A stretch of 64,000 bases of DNA from Mangrovicoccus ximenensis (GTDB taxonomy: Bacteria; Pseudomonadota; Alphaproteobacteria; Rhodobacterales; Rhodobacteraceae). Below, in pieces: positions 27,211-39,752 of the stretch. The translations under genes were made by a program, and so were the position numbers. Location of the stretch: contig NZ_QBKZ01000013.1 in NCBI RefSeq assembly GCF_003056725.1, forward strand, positions 81,295 through 145,294, read 5' to 3'. Position 1 is the stretch's first letter. Every line of letters starts with the position of its first letter. Below the pieces are notes generated by a model. The model was not told where the DNA came from, searched no databases, and saw nothing but the letters and a program-made list of their open reading frames with translations.

Positions 27211-27987
27211 ATGGCACAGCGTTCGAAATTCGGCCGGAAACTCGCGGTTCTGATGGCCTCTGCCGCGATCCTCGCCTCGCCGATGGCGACCGTGGCCGTT
27301 GCGGCGGAGAACGCGAAGGTGGCCGAACAGTCCGAAGCGGCCAAGCCCGAGGCGGATTACGCCACCCAGGACGGATATCTCAAGGCATCCGAGGACGGGC
27401 TGCATGCGCTCCGGGCGGTCCATCAGGCGCGCGCCGAGCTGAGCGAGGGCCGGAACGACGCGGCGGCCGAGCTGCTCGACGAGGCATCCTCGACGCTGGG
27501 CGAGGCGAAGGGCGAGCTGGCGCAATTGCTGGTGGCGGACACGTCCGGCGGCTCGGACGAGCCGGTCTTCCTGCCGGTCGATGTCCAGATCGGCTATGGC
27601 GAGACCTTCGTGCCGGACGAGAGCAACCAGCAGGTGCTCAGCGAGGCCGGGGCGCAGCTTCAGGCGCAGGAGCCCGACAAGGCGCTCGACACCCTGCGCA
27701 TGGCCGAGCTCGACATGCAGGTGATCGCGGCGCTGGTGCCCCTGGAGCAGACCTCGGCGCATCTGGCCGACGCGCAGAAGGCGATCGGCTCGGGCGACAC
27801 CGATTCGGCCCAGGCCTCGCTGGCGGCGCTCGAGGAGGGCGTGATGGTCCAGGGCTGGAACATCGACGCGATCCCGCGCCAGGGCGACGGTTCGGTGCAG
27901 CAATCCTCCGCTGCGGGCAGTGCAGGCGGGCTTGACGGCGCGGTGCCGGGCGCCAGCCGCCAGGAGGCGCCCGCCGCGGTCAACTGA
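27211..27987 (+). CDS. yfdX: YfdX family exported protein
   Basis: 258 residues from the second ATG, whose GGAGG site is 5 nt upstream; the ATG at 27199 lies on that site. A signal peptide ([20 protein letters not shown], cleavage near AVAAENA) precedes a helical region with [20 protein letters not shown] and [20 protein letters not shown], the family core. The C-terminus is a Ser/Gly/Ala-rich tail from about 225. YfdX is a periplasmic/peripheral protein induced by acid and other stress through EvgAS in Escherichia coli; molecular role unclear. A strong terminator follows. Confidence 0.85.
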   Translation: MAQRSKFGRKLAVLMASAAILASPMATVAVAAENAKVAEQSEAAKPEADYATQDGYLKASEDGLHALRAVHQARAELSEGRNDAAAELLDEASSTLGEAKGELAQLLVADTSGGSDEPVFLPVDVQIGYGETFVPDESNQQVLSEAGAQLQAQEPDKALDTLRMAELDMQVIAALVPLEQTSAHLADAQKAIGSGDTDSAQASLAALEEGVMVQGWNIDAIPRQGDGSVQQSSAAGSAGGLDGAVPGASRQEAPAAVN

Positions 27988-28027
27988 TCCGCACGCGGAT
28001 CTCCCTTGCTCAGGTGGCAGGCAACTT

Positions 28028-28053
28028 GCCCCGCGGTTTCCGCGGGGCCTTTT
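28028..28053 (+). terminator. Rho-independent terminator after yfdX
   Basis: Perfect 9-bp stem GCCCCGCGG / CCGCGGGGC with a TTT loop, followed by CTTTTCG. It ends the yfdX transcript and insulates the downstream trmD chimera. Confidence 0.85.
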
Positions 28054-28148
28054 CGTGTCCGGGCAATGTTCACGATTCCGTCTCTGGAAAACCTGCTCCG
28101 GGATCAGTAGGTTGGGCCAGCCGAACGGACCGGAGCAGGAGGCTGGGC

Positions 28149-28937
28149 ATGGTTCTGACGAAGCGCGCCGGGGTCATCGGCGCCGGGTTCCTGGCGGTGC
28201 TGGGGCTGCATGCGGTGATTTCCACGATTGCCACCTTCGTGCTCGCCGTGGCGCTGGCCGGGGCGGCAGGCTACCTGCTGCGCCGTGAGGGCTGGCGTCT
28301 GCGGCCGGTGGCGGAACCGGTGCAGGAGGTGCTGGCGCCGCCCGCGGATCCGGATTTCGCCGACGCCGTGGACGAGCTGCGCAAGCTGGCCGCGGGCATG
28401 GTGCTGCGCGCCGACGTGGTGAGCCGCGCGCTCGAGGTGGGGATGGCCGGAACCCCCGACGACCGCAGCGACTGGCCGCTGGTCTATCTCTCGCCGCGCG
28501 GGCGGCGCTTCAACCAGGCGATGGCGCGGCGCTGGTCGCAGGCACGCGGCATCACCATGCTCTGCGGCCGCTTCGAAGGCGTCGACCAGCGGGTGCTGGA
28601 TGCCTATGACATCGAAGAGGTCAGCCTTGGCGATTTCGTGCTGACCGGCGGCGAGATCGCCGCCCAGGCGATGCTCGATGCCACGGTGCGGCTGCTGCCC
28701 GGCGTTCTGGGCAATGCCGCCTCCACCGAGGAGGAGAGCCACTCGAACGGGCTCCTCGAGCATCCGCAATACACCCGCCCGGCGGAATGGGCAGGCCGGG
28801 AGATCCCCGAGGTGCTGCTGTCGGGCAACCATGCGAAGATCGCCGAGTGGCGGCGGCAGCAATCCGAGGAGCTGACCCGGGCCCGGCGCCCCGACCTGTG
28901 GCAGCTCCATGCCGGCGACGGCGCCAAGGACGGCTGA
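28149..28937 (+). CDS. Chimeric protein: membrane N-terminus fused in frame to TrmD tRNA (guanine-37-N1)-methyltransferase
   Basis: 262 residues with a strong AGGAGG site. Residues 1-82 contain a hydrophobic segment (about 8-44; [34 protein letters not shown]) then a Pro/Glu-rich linker and resemble no TrmD. From G83-M84 the text is clear Trm[91 protein letters not shown] and [14 protein letters not shown]. The first 60-70 TrmD residues, which build part of the AdoMet knot, are absent. TrmD normally sits in rpsP-rimM-trmD-rplS; none of these is near. An in-frame ATG at 28398 could start the TrmD part alone. Probably inactive; another trmD must exist if this is real. Confidence 0.75.
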   Translation: MVLTKRAGVIGAGFLAVLGLHAVISTIATFVLAVALAGAAGYLLRREGWRLRPVAEPVQEVLAPPADPDFADAVDELRKLAAGMVLRADVVSRALEVGMAGTPDDRSDWPLVYLSPRGRRFNQAMARRWSQARGITMLCGRFEGVDQRVLDAYDIEEVSLGDFVLTGGEIAAQAMLDATVRLLPGVLGNAASTEEESHSNGLLEHPQYTRPAEWAGREIPEVLLSGNHAKIAEWRRQQSEELTRARRPDLWQLHAGDGAKDG

Positions 28938-29146
28938 GCGCCGCATTCCCCGCAGGCCGGTTCCGCGCTACACTGCGCCCCGGCACGGCACGGGAGGCAG
29001 GCGCATGGCCCGGACAGGAACGGAACCGAAGCTCTGCACCTCGACGGCCGCGGTGCCGGGCCGGAGATGGATCGTCGTTTCGCGCGCCTGCCGGGCGCCG
29101 CGAGCATGGTGTGCCGGGGCCGCGCGCCCAGCCCCGGCCTTCGCGC

Positions 29147-29560
29147 CTAGCGGGCGAAGAGGCCTTCGAAATCAGCGAAACCCTTGATCTCGATCGGATT
29201 GCCGGAGGGATCGAAGAAGAACATCGTGCGCTGCTCGCCGGGCTCGCCCTCGAAGCGCACCACCGGCGGAATGTCGAAGGCGACGCCTTTCTCCTCCAGC
29301 CGCGCGGCAAGCGCCAGCCAGTCGGGCAGCGCCAGCACCGCGCCCATATGCGGCATCATCACCATGTGCTCGCCGACCTTGCCGGTGCGGGTGACCGGGA
29401 AGGGCTCGCCCAGATGGAAGCTCAGCTGGTGCCCGAAGAAGTCGAAATCGACCCAGGTCTCGGTCGAGCGGCCTTCCTCGCAGCCCAGAACCTCGCCGTA
29501 GAAGCGGCGGGTCTCGTCCAGGTCGGTGACATGGATGGCGAGGTGGAAGAGGGATTTCAT
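29147..29560 (-). CDS. VOC family (glyoxalase/dioxygenase-like) protein
   Basis: 137 residues. The two beta-alpha-beta-beta-beta halves are visible: FHLAIHVTDLDETRRFYGEV, then QLSFHLG, and after the middle LEEKGVAF, R-T-M-F-F-F-D-P-S-G-N-P-I-E-I-K-G-F with metal-site style His and Glu. It is annotated in relatives as a VOC/extradiol dioxygenase-like enzyme; substrate unknown. It is divergent from the LysR fragment, with an AT-rich 90-nt gap (runs of A and T at 29604-29650) that would carry both promoters. Confidence 0.88.
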   Translation of the reverse strand: MKSLFHLAIHVTDLDETRRFYGEVLGCEEGRSTETWVDFDFFGHQLSFHLGEPFPVTRTGKVGEHMVMMPHMGAVLALPDWLALAARLEEKGVAFDIPPVVRFEGEPGEQRTMFFFDPSGNPIEIKGFADFEGLFAR

Positions 29561-29650
29561 CGCGGTCTCCTGTTTGCGTTGCAGGCCTGCTAGCGGAAGT
29601 CTAGAAAAAGGAAAAACGCGTTATTTTTTCTCTCAGGAAAAGAAAAACCG

Positions 29651-29938
29651 ATGGACCTGCGGTTTCTCGAAAGCTTGCTGGCAGTGATCGACGAGGGTTC
29701 GATCGTGGCGGCCGCCCGCGCGCAGGGGCGGACCCCCGCGGCAATCAGCCAGCGCATCCAGGTTCTGGAGCGGGATCTGGGGGTGACGCTTCTGGTCCGG
29801 CATGCCAATGCGGCGACGCCGACTCCGGCCTGTCTCGACCTGGTGGCGGACATGCGGACGCTGGTGGCGGGCGGCCATGCGCTGCGCCGGAGCGCGGCAC
29901 CGGAAGAGCCGGCGGGCGTGCTGCGGCTGGGCGCGGCG
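29651..29938 (+). pseudogene. LysR-type regulator, DNA-binding domain only
   Basis: The first 96 residues are a LysR winged helix: MDLRFLESLLAVIDEGSIVA, AARAQGRTPAAISQRIQVLE and a linker helix. Near residue 96 (VLRLGAA) where the effector domain should begin, the frame passes without interruption into a large repeat protein. As LysR regulators typically sit opposite a target gene, the divergent VOC gene was probably its target. The product would have a DNA-binding head and an extracellular-type repeat body, an unlikely functional protein. Confidence 0.75.
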
Positions 29939-32405
29939 ATCGCGGTCGCTGCCAGCGGCACGGTCGCGCCGGCGGTCGCCTTCGGGGTCTCGACCGCCGA
30001 CGTGACGAGCGACGGGCTGGTCGAGGCGCTGATCATCGGCGGATCGAGCTTCAACGCGCCGGGCGCGCTGACGCTCGACGCCTATGACACGTTGATGATC
30101 GACACCGACACGATCGCCGCCAGCGTCGCGGTCGGCGCCTCGGGCTCGGTGGCCGTTTCGGTGGCGCTCGCCGTCTCGGTGGCCGACAACGACTATGGCA
30201 GCACGGTGCGCGCGGGCATCGCCGGCTCCAGCGTCGATATCGGCGGCGCACTGTCCGTGCTTGCGGAATCCGAGGCCGATGTCGACGTGCTCGGCGTCGC
30301 GGCCTCCGTCTCGGTTGCGGCCTCCGGCGCCTTCAGCTTCGCCGCGGGCGTCTCCGCCGCGGTCGTGTCGAACACTGTCTCGGGCCTGACCGAGGCGGTG
30401 ATCAACAATGCCTCGGGCGCGCATTCCGTCGAGGCGGGCGGCGCCATCCTGGTCCGGGCGATCGAGGACGTGACGGTCAATGCCGATGCCGGGGCGGCGA
30501 GCCTCGCGATCAGCGGCTCCTATGTCGGCGGCTCGGTGGCGGTCTCGGCCGCCGTGGCCGACAACATCGTCACCTCGAGGACCCGCGCCGAGATCTACAC
30601 TTCGGCGGTGACCTCCGAAGGCAGCACGATCACGGTCGATGCCTCTTCGCAAAGCGATGTCGACGTGACCGTGGCGGCCATCGCGCTCTCGGCTTCGATC
30701 TCGATCGGCGTTTCGGCCTCGGGCGCGGGCGCCAGTGCCAAGAACACCTCGACCTCCGTGATCGAGGGCCTGGTCACCGGCGGCTCGGTCCTGACGGCGG
30801 CCGGCAACGTGACGATCCGCGCCGATGACGATGCCACGATCGATGCGACCGTGGTGGCGGTGGCGCTGTCGGTCGGCGTGGTGGGCGTCTCGGTCGGCGT
30901 CGCGATCGGCGAGAACGACATCCAGAACGAAGTGACCGCCGGCGCCTCGGGCGGCAGCATCACTGCCAACGGTTCGGGCGACATCCTGATCGATGCGGAT
31001 GCCAGCCAGACCTACGAGGTGATCAGCACCGCCGTCTCGGTGACGGTCGCGCTGGCCGGGGCGGCCGGCGCCGGGGTGCGGGCGGTGAACGATGTCGACA
31101 GCGTGGTGACCGCCTATGCCAGCGGCACCGACCTGACGGCGTCGGGCAACACCGTGCAGATCGATGCCGACAGCGACCACCATGCGCAATCGACCGGCAT
31201 CGGTGTGGCCGCCTCGACCGGGGTGGCGATTTCGGTGGTCGATGCCAGCGCCTCGATCGGCGGTGCGACCCGCGCCTATGCCGATGGCGACATGTCGGTC
31301 ACGGCGGCCTCGATGGACGTCACGGCGGATTCCGTGGCCTTCGCCGATCCGGACGTGGTCACCGTGTCGATCTCGCTCGGCGGGGCGGGCTCGGGCTCGC
31401 TGGTCGGCGCGACCGTCGACCGGGTGACCGAGGCCTTCGTCGGCGCCGCGGCGGGCACCGTGCCTGCCGGGACGACCGAAGTGATCCTGACCGGCGGGCC
31501 GCTGGCCATTGCCGCGAATTCGGATTTCACCGCCACGGCCGATCCGGTGACGCTGGGCGTTTCGGGCGGCATTTCGGTGGCCGCGACGGTCACAAACGCC
31601 ACGATCAGCGGCGCGACGCTGGCCTATGTCGGCGAGAGCACGACGGTCCAGGCATCGAAGATCGACGTCACCGCCGACAGCACCGAGACCGCGACCGCCA
31701 AGACGATTACCGGCGCCTTCGGGGCCGGGGCGGCGATCAATTTCGCCGATGCCGTGTCGGTTGTGTCGAGCGATACCGAAGCCTTCATCGGCGCCCGCGA
31801 GGGCGAAACGCCGCTCGGCGGCCAGACCTCGGTGACGGTGACCGGCGGCGGCGCGCTGCTGGTCCAGGCGACGGCCGACCGCAACGCGGTCTCCGACACG
31901 CTGGGCATCTCGGTCAGCGCCTTCGCGATCTCGGTCGGGGCGTCGCTGCCCTCGGCCACGGTCAGCGGCCGGACCAGCGCGGCGATGGATGGCGACGTGG
32001 TGGTGTCCGCGGGCGCCGTCACCGTGCGCGGCCAGGCCGAAAACTATGCCTATGCCAAGGCGCTGGCCGCCGATGTGTCGATCTTCGGGATCGGCGCCAA
32101 CGGCGTGAACGCAGTGGCGGAAATCGCCGAGGGCGCGGATGTCGAGGCGGTGATCGGATCGGATGTCGAGATCACTTCGGCTGCCCTGCTGGTCGAGGCC
32201 AAGCATATCGGCGCCAAGAAGAACACCGCCGAGGCCCGCTCCGAGGGCGGCTCGGGCGGCATCCTGGGCGGCGCCTCGATCATGCTGGCCGAGGCCACGG
32301 TCGCGGGCGGCGTGCGCGCGCAGATGGATGGCGACGTGCTGGGCTCGAGCTCGGTCACCGTGACCGCGAATGGCCGCAACGTGGCGGAGGCCGATGTGCT
32401 GGCCC
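29939..32405 (+). pseudogene. Large beta-repeat (LktA/filamentous adhesin-like) protein, internal fragment
   Basis: About 820 residues in one open frame, joined in frame to the LysR head. The sequence is Ala/Val/Ser/Thr/Gly/Asp-rich with no Cys and repeats every 60-80 residues a pattern such as VDVLGVAASVSVAASGAFSF, G-A-I-L-V-R-A, V-D-A-S-S-Q-S-D-V-D-V-T, and A-V-A-L-S-V-G-V-V-G-V-S-V-G-V-A-I-G-E-N. This is the texture of beta-helical passenger domains of leukotoxin LktA-like and haemagglutinin-like exoproteins. It lacks its export signal and its C-terminal end, breaking at VAEADVLAQPA. An internal piece of a much larger gene. Confidence 0.65.
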
Positions 32406-33632
32406 AGCCTGCGGATCCCGCTCGCCGCTCCCGGCGGCAAGCGGGCCTGGATCGGTGCCGGGCGGGTGTCCTGTCCGCTGCCGACGCGCGGAGCTTCGCC
32501 GCATTGGCGGCTCGACTGGGAGCTGCCGCCGGGCATTGGCGGCGAAATGGCGGGAGCGCTCGTTCTGCTCGGTCTCCAGGGCATCATGGAGGCGATGTCG
32601 CGGCCGCGTTGCGAACGTCCTGTCCTGCTGCGGCTCGATTTGGCCGGGCTGGGGCTCGACCGCTCCGGCATCCGGCGGCTCGAACATGCCGTCTCGGCGG
32701 AATTGCGGCGGTTTTCGCGGGCGACCGGCCGCAGTGCCCTGATGATCGGCGAGCTGGGCTTCGTGCAGGAATATGCCGATTGCAGCGTCCTGCTGCAGCC
32801 GGGCCGGGCGGCACGGATGGATCTGATCTTGCCGCCGCGCCGCGGCGCGCCGGTGTTCCTTGATCTGCGGCAAGCCTCGGCCCAAGGGGCCTGCGGTCCG
32901 CTCGCCCTGTCGCTGCAGGCACAGTCCGGCGAGCGGCTCGAGATCGCGACCGGCCAGCCGGAGGACGAGAGCTGCGGCGAGATCCGGGCCGGCAATGGCG
33001 GGCGGGCGGCGGTGGTCTGTCCCGATCCGCTCAGCGGCGGCCCTGTACAACGGCTGTCCCATGTCATCGGCTTCGCGCCGACCGTGCCGGTCGCGCTGTA
33101 CGGCCGCAACCGCGCGGAGGCTGGCGAATGGAACCTGACCGTCCGCAATCCGGGGCCGGCTGCGGTGCGGCTGACCTTCAATCTGGACAATGCCATGCCG
33201 CTGCTGCCGGAGTGGCAGCTGCCCCGTGCCAGCCTGCGGCTGAGCCGGTCGCGGGACTGGGATGCCGAGGCTCTGGACTGCGTGCGCCCGGATTTCTTCG
33301 GGTTCGACAGCCGCTTCGAGGCGCTGGTCCGGCGGGCGGATCATGTGCCGCCGCTGGTCCTGCGCCGCTTCGTCGAGGTCGGCAGCTGGCCGGTCGCATC
33401 GGTCTGCTCGGGTGGGCGGATGCTGCTCCTTCCGATGCTCGGCACCAAGGCCCGCGCCGGGTTTCCGGCTCTTCCGCAGGCCGTGGCGCGGAGCGATGCC
33501 GATGCGGTGCGGGACTTGCTTCCTGAGTTCGTCCAGGACCGGCTGCTGGAGCTTTGCATCGGGCTTCTGGCCAGCAGCCCGCCGCTGGCGCTGGCGGAGC
33601 GGCTGGCCGAGGCGCTGGCCGCCGAAGGCTGA
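32406..33632 (+). pseudogene. Uncharacterised ORF lacking its 5' end
   Basis: About 408 coherent codons in a different frame from the repeat protein, ending in TGA. No start is evident: homology-like text begins at RIPLAAPGGKRAWIGAGRV right at the junction. Residues suggest a soluble protein: SRPRCERPVLLRLDLAGLGL, a beta-rich middle (MDLILPPRRGAPVFLDLRQA), GEWNLTVRNPGPAAVRLTFN which looks like an Ig-like or proprotein-convertase-like sandwich, and a helical C-terminus with LLPEFVQDRLLELCIGLLAS. I do not recognise the family. A subtilase accessory region was considered but no catalytic triad is present. Confidence 0.4.
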
Positions 33633-33636
33633 GCGC

Positions 33637-33774
33637 GATGTGGATGTCGGTCCCGCGGACGCTGGTGGCCTCGATGTCGGTCAGCACCTCGCCCGGTCCC
33701 GGCGCGGGCGGCGGCGCGATCTCGCGCAGCTCCGGCCCCCCCGGCACGGCCTGCGTCTCCTGCAGGGCCAGCAC
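33637..33774 (-). pseudogene. Zinc-dependent alcohol dehydrogenase, N-terminal fragment
   Basis: About 46 codons: L-A-L-Q-E-T-Q-A-V-P-G-G-P-E-L-R-E-I, PPAPGPGEVLTDIEA and TSVRGTDIHIAL, matching the start of MDR dehydrogenases such as threonine 3-dehydrogenase. The catalytic zinc Cys of the usual CGTDxH motif is Arg here. The fragment stops at the 3' end of the uncharacterised ORF on the other strand, so the join must lie near 33633. Confidence 0.6.
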
Positions 33775-33789
33775 GGCCAGGACTTCCAG

Positions 33790-34430
33790 CCGAGGAAGCG
33801 CTGCTCGATCAGGCCGATGGCCCAGCCCAGAATCAGGCCCGGCACCGACAGGACCCTCACCCGGGCAAACGGCCGTTCAAGGTCGCATAGCGCGCCTGAC
33901 TCGAGGATACGGGCCCCGATCCCGTGTTCCGCGCCCCGCAGTCCGGCGGCGACAAGCAGGATGACCGCGATGGCGACCGGCACCCGCAGGCCCGACAAGA
34001 TGCGCGGAAGGACAATCTTGCGCACGATGGACCAGCAGGACAGGCCGAAGCTCTGGCCAATGCGGATCCGGGTCCGGTCGACGCTGCCCACGGCGCCGAA
34101 GGTGGCGAGCACAGCGGGGGGAAAGGTGCCGAAGGCGATCAGCGCATGTTTCGAGCTTTCGCCGGTGCCTACCCAGATCACGAAGGGCGGCATCAGGGCA
34201 ATCTTGGGGATCGGGAAGGGCGCCGGGACCAACGGCATGAACGACGGAGCGAGATGCGGCCACAGAAGCCCCGGCACGGCGAGGTTCCGCAGTATCTCAA
34301 GCACGGCCGAGGGGCGCGGCATGGTCAGGTTCGAGATCGCGCCGCTGCGCGTTCCGGCCTCAAGCAGCGCGATCGGCACGACGAAGACGGCGACGGCGCC
34401 GCCTCGCACCGGGCGGGGCTGGAAGCCGCC
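33790..34430 (-). pseudogene. SsuC/TauC-type ABC permease with internal deletion
   Basis: Pieces in order: V-V-P-I-A-L-L-E-A-G..GAISNLTMPRPSAVLEIL, then H-L-A-P-S-F followed directly by PFPIPKIALMPPFVIWVGTG, ESSKHALIAFGTFPPAVLAT, SVDRTRIRIGQSFG and the EAA-loop region KIVLPRILSGLRVPVAIAVI, ending near RFLGWKSW. The second and third membrane helices are missing (about 35 residues lost), so this is a decayed nitrate/sulfonate/taurine-type import permease. No ATPase or binding protein remains beside it. Confidence 0.65.
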
Positions 34431-34844
34431 GCCCCGGAACTTGGCCCTCGCGCCGCTGCAGGAAGCGGCCTCGCCCGGACTTGACCCCACCCCGGCGCCG
34501 GTCCCGGGCCGGCTGCGGCGGCAGCTCCAGCGGATGGGAGACATGCCCGGACGCGACATCCGCCGGCCGGTCGGCTTGGCCCCTGCGGGCAACCGGCAAG
34601 ATCGGCAGCCAATCCCGCAACGCCCGGCAGGTCAACATCGCAGCACTTGCGGTGCCCCCGAAATGCCCCCGCCGACCGATTGCCGCCGACTGCGCTTCCA
34701 ACTGCTTGCGGGGACCGAACCTGAGCGCCGGGAGACGGAGGAACCAGCGGCGGCTTGCACTGCGATGGGAGTTTGAGTGCGCCCCCTCGGGCGAACCCGG
34801 CGCAGCGGTTGAATTGATCCCCCGGGGGCTTTCGGAGGAAGACA

Positions 34845-34983
34845 GCCCATGCCCGAACGCCAACGCAGCCACAGCAACGCTTCCAAGCGACGGCTCATCG
34901 CCGGGGATCAGGGCAGCGAGACGCTCCATGAGCGCGGCCACTGCCCTGACCTGTCGCGCAACTGGATCGGAAAGGCGGGGCCG
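34845..34983 (-). pseudogene. Possible glutathione S-transferase C-terminal-domain fragment
   Basis: One frame reads RQVRAVAALMERLAALIPGD then EPSLGSVAVAALAFGHG, reminiscent of the GST helix and N-capping motif (L-x-x-x-x-x-x-P-S-I/L-G-x-V/I-A-V/L-A-x-A-L-x-Y). Only about 45 codons; weak evidence. Confidence 0.2.
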
Positions 34984-35803
34984 ACGCTCTCGGCGAGGAG
35001 CGAGGGCTAGTTCGCCATCGGTCCCAGGCCAATGCCCGAGCACGGCGGCCGAGCTGATGGCCGGGCCCTCGGGATCGAATGTCCGGCGGGTCCGGCGCTC
35101 CGGAGGCCCGCAGTAAAGCGGGCCTGATCCGGGATTGCCGACCCCGCGGCTCCCGATCCGCCGGGGATGCGGGCGGATGGGCGTCGCGCGGTCCAGCTTC
35201 CGTGCCGATCCCGGACCCAAGCCCGGCAATGCCGCCAAGATCACGGAAATCCGGGCGACCGCCGGCGCGGTCGAGGGCCATGGCGGCCTCCGCACGAGCT
35301 GGTGCTGCGCCCGGCGCGCCGCCGCCGCGGAACAGGCGGCTTGCCAGGCAGCCAGCGAGACTCTCCTGCCGATGATCCGGGAGGTTTCCGAGGCCAGCCA
35401 CGGCGATGCGGCGCCGCGCGCAGTCGCCATTGACGCAGCGTCGCCCATCGCTGCCCGGACCGATGGCGCAAGCGATGGCAACTCCGGAGACCGATGGCGA
35501 ACGCGGCCCCCCTCCCGGCGGTTGCAGGCAATCGCCTGCCGGGCAGGGGGACAACTTCGGCCCGGCTCAAGAGCAGTCCCGCGTTTCGATGCGATGCGCA
35601 TGGCGCTGGGGAACCGGAAGCCGGCGCCGGGACTGTTCTGCCATCCGGACAGCAATGATGCTCCGGCCGGGACGATTGGGCGCTCTGCCCCTTTCCGGCG
35701 GTCGGCAGCCTGGCTGTCCGGTGCCGCTTGGCTGGCTGTCCCGGCCTGCCCCGCCTTCCGGTCGGCGCGCCGCTGTCCTGCCCCGGACCTGCCGGCCGCC
35801 CGG

Positions 35804-35824
35804 TCGGAAAAGACATGCGGTCTT
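35804..35824 (+). repeat. 21-nt direct repeat, copy 2
   Basis: Exact same-strand match to 15569-15589 (CGGAAAAGACATGCGGTCTT plus a leading T), with the internal inverted repeat AAGAC-N5-GTCTT. Flanks differ, so the shared unit is about 21 nt. It sits in the gene-free stretch. Confidence 0.6.
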
Positions 35825-36399
35825 GCGGAGCGGCGGCGAGAGCGGAAACTGCAGGCCGTTGCCAGGCGGGCAGCGGGCCAATCTCTGGCCGCTTGGCCAT
35901 CGCGTTCGGCGCGGTGCAAACGTTGCCGTTCCCGAACTTCTGTGCCCGGGGCGCGCAGCGACGGCAGCTTTGCGTCCGCAAGGTTCTGCCGCGAGTGCAC
36001 GCCGCTCCTTGCCGACGGGCGGATGATCCGTTGGTCCTGCGCGGCTGCCGGGGCGCCGATGGCGCGCTGCGCCGTATCCTTTAAGAAGGAACTGGTCCGC
36101 AGCGCCAAGGTCCGATTGCACCCCGTTTCATCGCAGCCCCAGATTTTGCAACCGGCAGCGCGGCCTCTCCGTCACCGGACGCTCGGCAAGCCGTGTTTGC
36201 CATGGCAGCGCGGTGATTGTCGTTCCGGTCCGCATGCCTTGGGCAAGGTCACTTGGCCATGGCGCAGCGATCTCCGGTTTGCGCAGCGGGCTGTGCTGCG
36301 GGCGTCTCATGCGTGCGGAAGCCGCGAGCGCGATCTGGAGGGGCTGCGAGGGCGGAGCGCTGCTTGCCCTATCCGCCGGAGGGCGGCGGAGATGCAGGC

Positions 36400-36423
36400 G
36401 GCCCGCCGCGGTTGCGGCGGGCC
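36400..36423 (-). terminator. Stem-loop after gyrA
   Basis: Perfect 10-bp stem GGCCCGCCGC / GCGGCGGGCC with a 4-nt loop, 10 nt beyond the gyrA stop on the minus strand. No T run; probable 3' end structure or weak terminator. Confidence 0.5.
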
Positions 36424-36432
36424 GGTGCAGGA

Positions 36433-39159
<2,727 letters not shown>

Positions 39160-39348
39160 ATCTGCCTGCTCGCTTGTGACTTAAGGGTCCAGCTTTGGCA
39201 CAGGGTATATCAGACCCGCGGACCGGGCTGCAATGTCGCAGTCACCCCATTGTCATCATCCGTCGATGTGGAGTGCTAACAATTTGTTTTTGTTGACGTT
39301 TAACCGTTCTGCCGCAGCATGGGAGCCGTGTATGGCAAGAGGTCGAGA

Positions 39349-39618
39349 ATGGCAACACGCGAAACGGAACTAATGCTGAAGGGCTACGGGCTGACCACCG
39401 CGGAGGTGTTCTACCGGATGCCCGACTACAGGAATGTCCTGAACACCTTCGTCTGGCAGGAATACGATCTGGCGCCGGATTACCCGCGCCTTTTCAAGTT
39501 CATCGAGTTCTGGCAGGACGAGATCGAGGGTCCGCTGCATTCGGTCCGCTTCACCCACCGCAAGATGATCGCGCCCGGGGAATGGCGCAACGTCGTCGGA
39601 GAATTCAACTACCACTGA
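39349..39618 (+). CDS. usg: Usg family protein
   Basis: 89 residues from ATG with AGAGG about 7 nt upstream. The compact sequence TELMLKGYGLTTAEVFYRMP, then LNTFVWQEYDLAPDYPRLFK, FIEFWQDEIEGPLHSV and H-R-K-M-I-A-P-G-E-W-R matches the alphaproteobacterial Usg protein, first noticed beside tryptophan genes; its function is unknown. TTGACG at 39293-39298 in the AT-rich gap may be the -35 box. coaD follows 134 nt downstream on the same strand. Confidence 0.88.
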   Translation: MATRETELMLKGYGLTTAEVFYRMPDYRNVLNTFVWQEYDLAPDYPRLFKFIEFWQDEIEGPLHSVRFTHRKMIAPGEWRNVVGEFNYH

Positions 39619-39752
39619 GCCCCGGACAGGCAGGGTGGCAAGCGCTTTGCGTCTGCGCAAGAAAATTGCGCGGGCCATGGCATTCAGCTTGAAGTCCGGC
39701 TCAATTTGAGATGGTCTGCGGGCCGAAGACTTGGCGACGAGGGGCCGCCCAA

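Larger units (their letters stand above)
34431..36399 (+). other. Gene-free stretch of about 2 kb
   Basis: No convincing gene. It holds copy 2 of the 21-nt repeat, one short glutathione-transferase-like segment (34845-34983) and several weak hairpins. Open frames on both strands are Arg/Pro/Ala-rich artefacts of high GC. Lies between the broken ABC permease and the 3' end of gyrA. Confidence 0.45.

Noticed and set aside
28909..29187. Small plus-strand frame after trmD, with a TACACT-like box and GGGAGG before ATG at 29005
   Set aside because: Product is Arg/Ala/Pro-rich with no similarity and overlaps the 3' end of the VOC gene on the other strand; signals are too weak for a gene call, though a truncated 5' fragment is possible.
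29633..33196. Open frame of about 1187 codons on the minus strand opposite the repeat protein
   Set aside because: Arg/Asp/Gly/His-rich shadow of the Ala/Val/Ser/Thr repeats; no start signal or domain.
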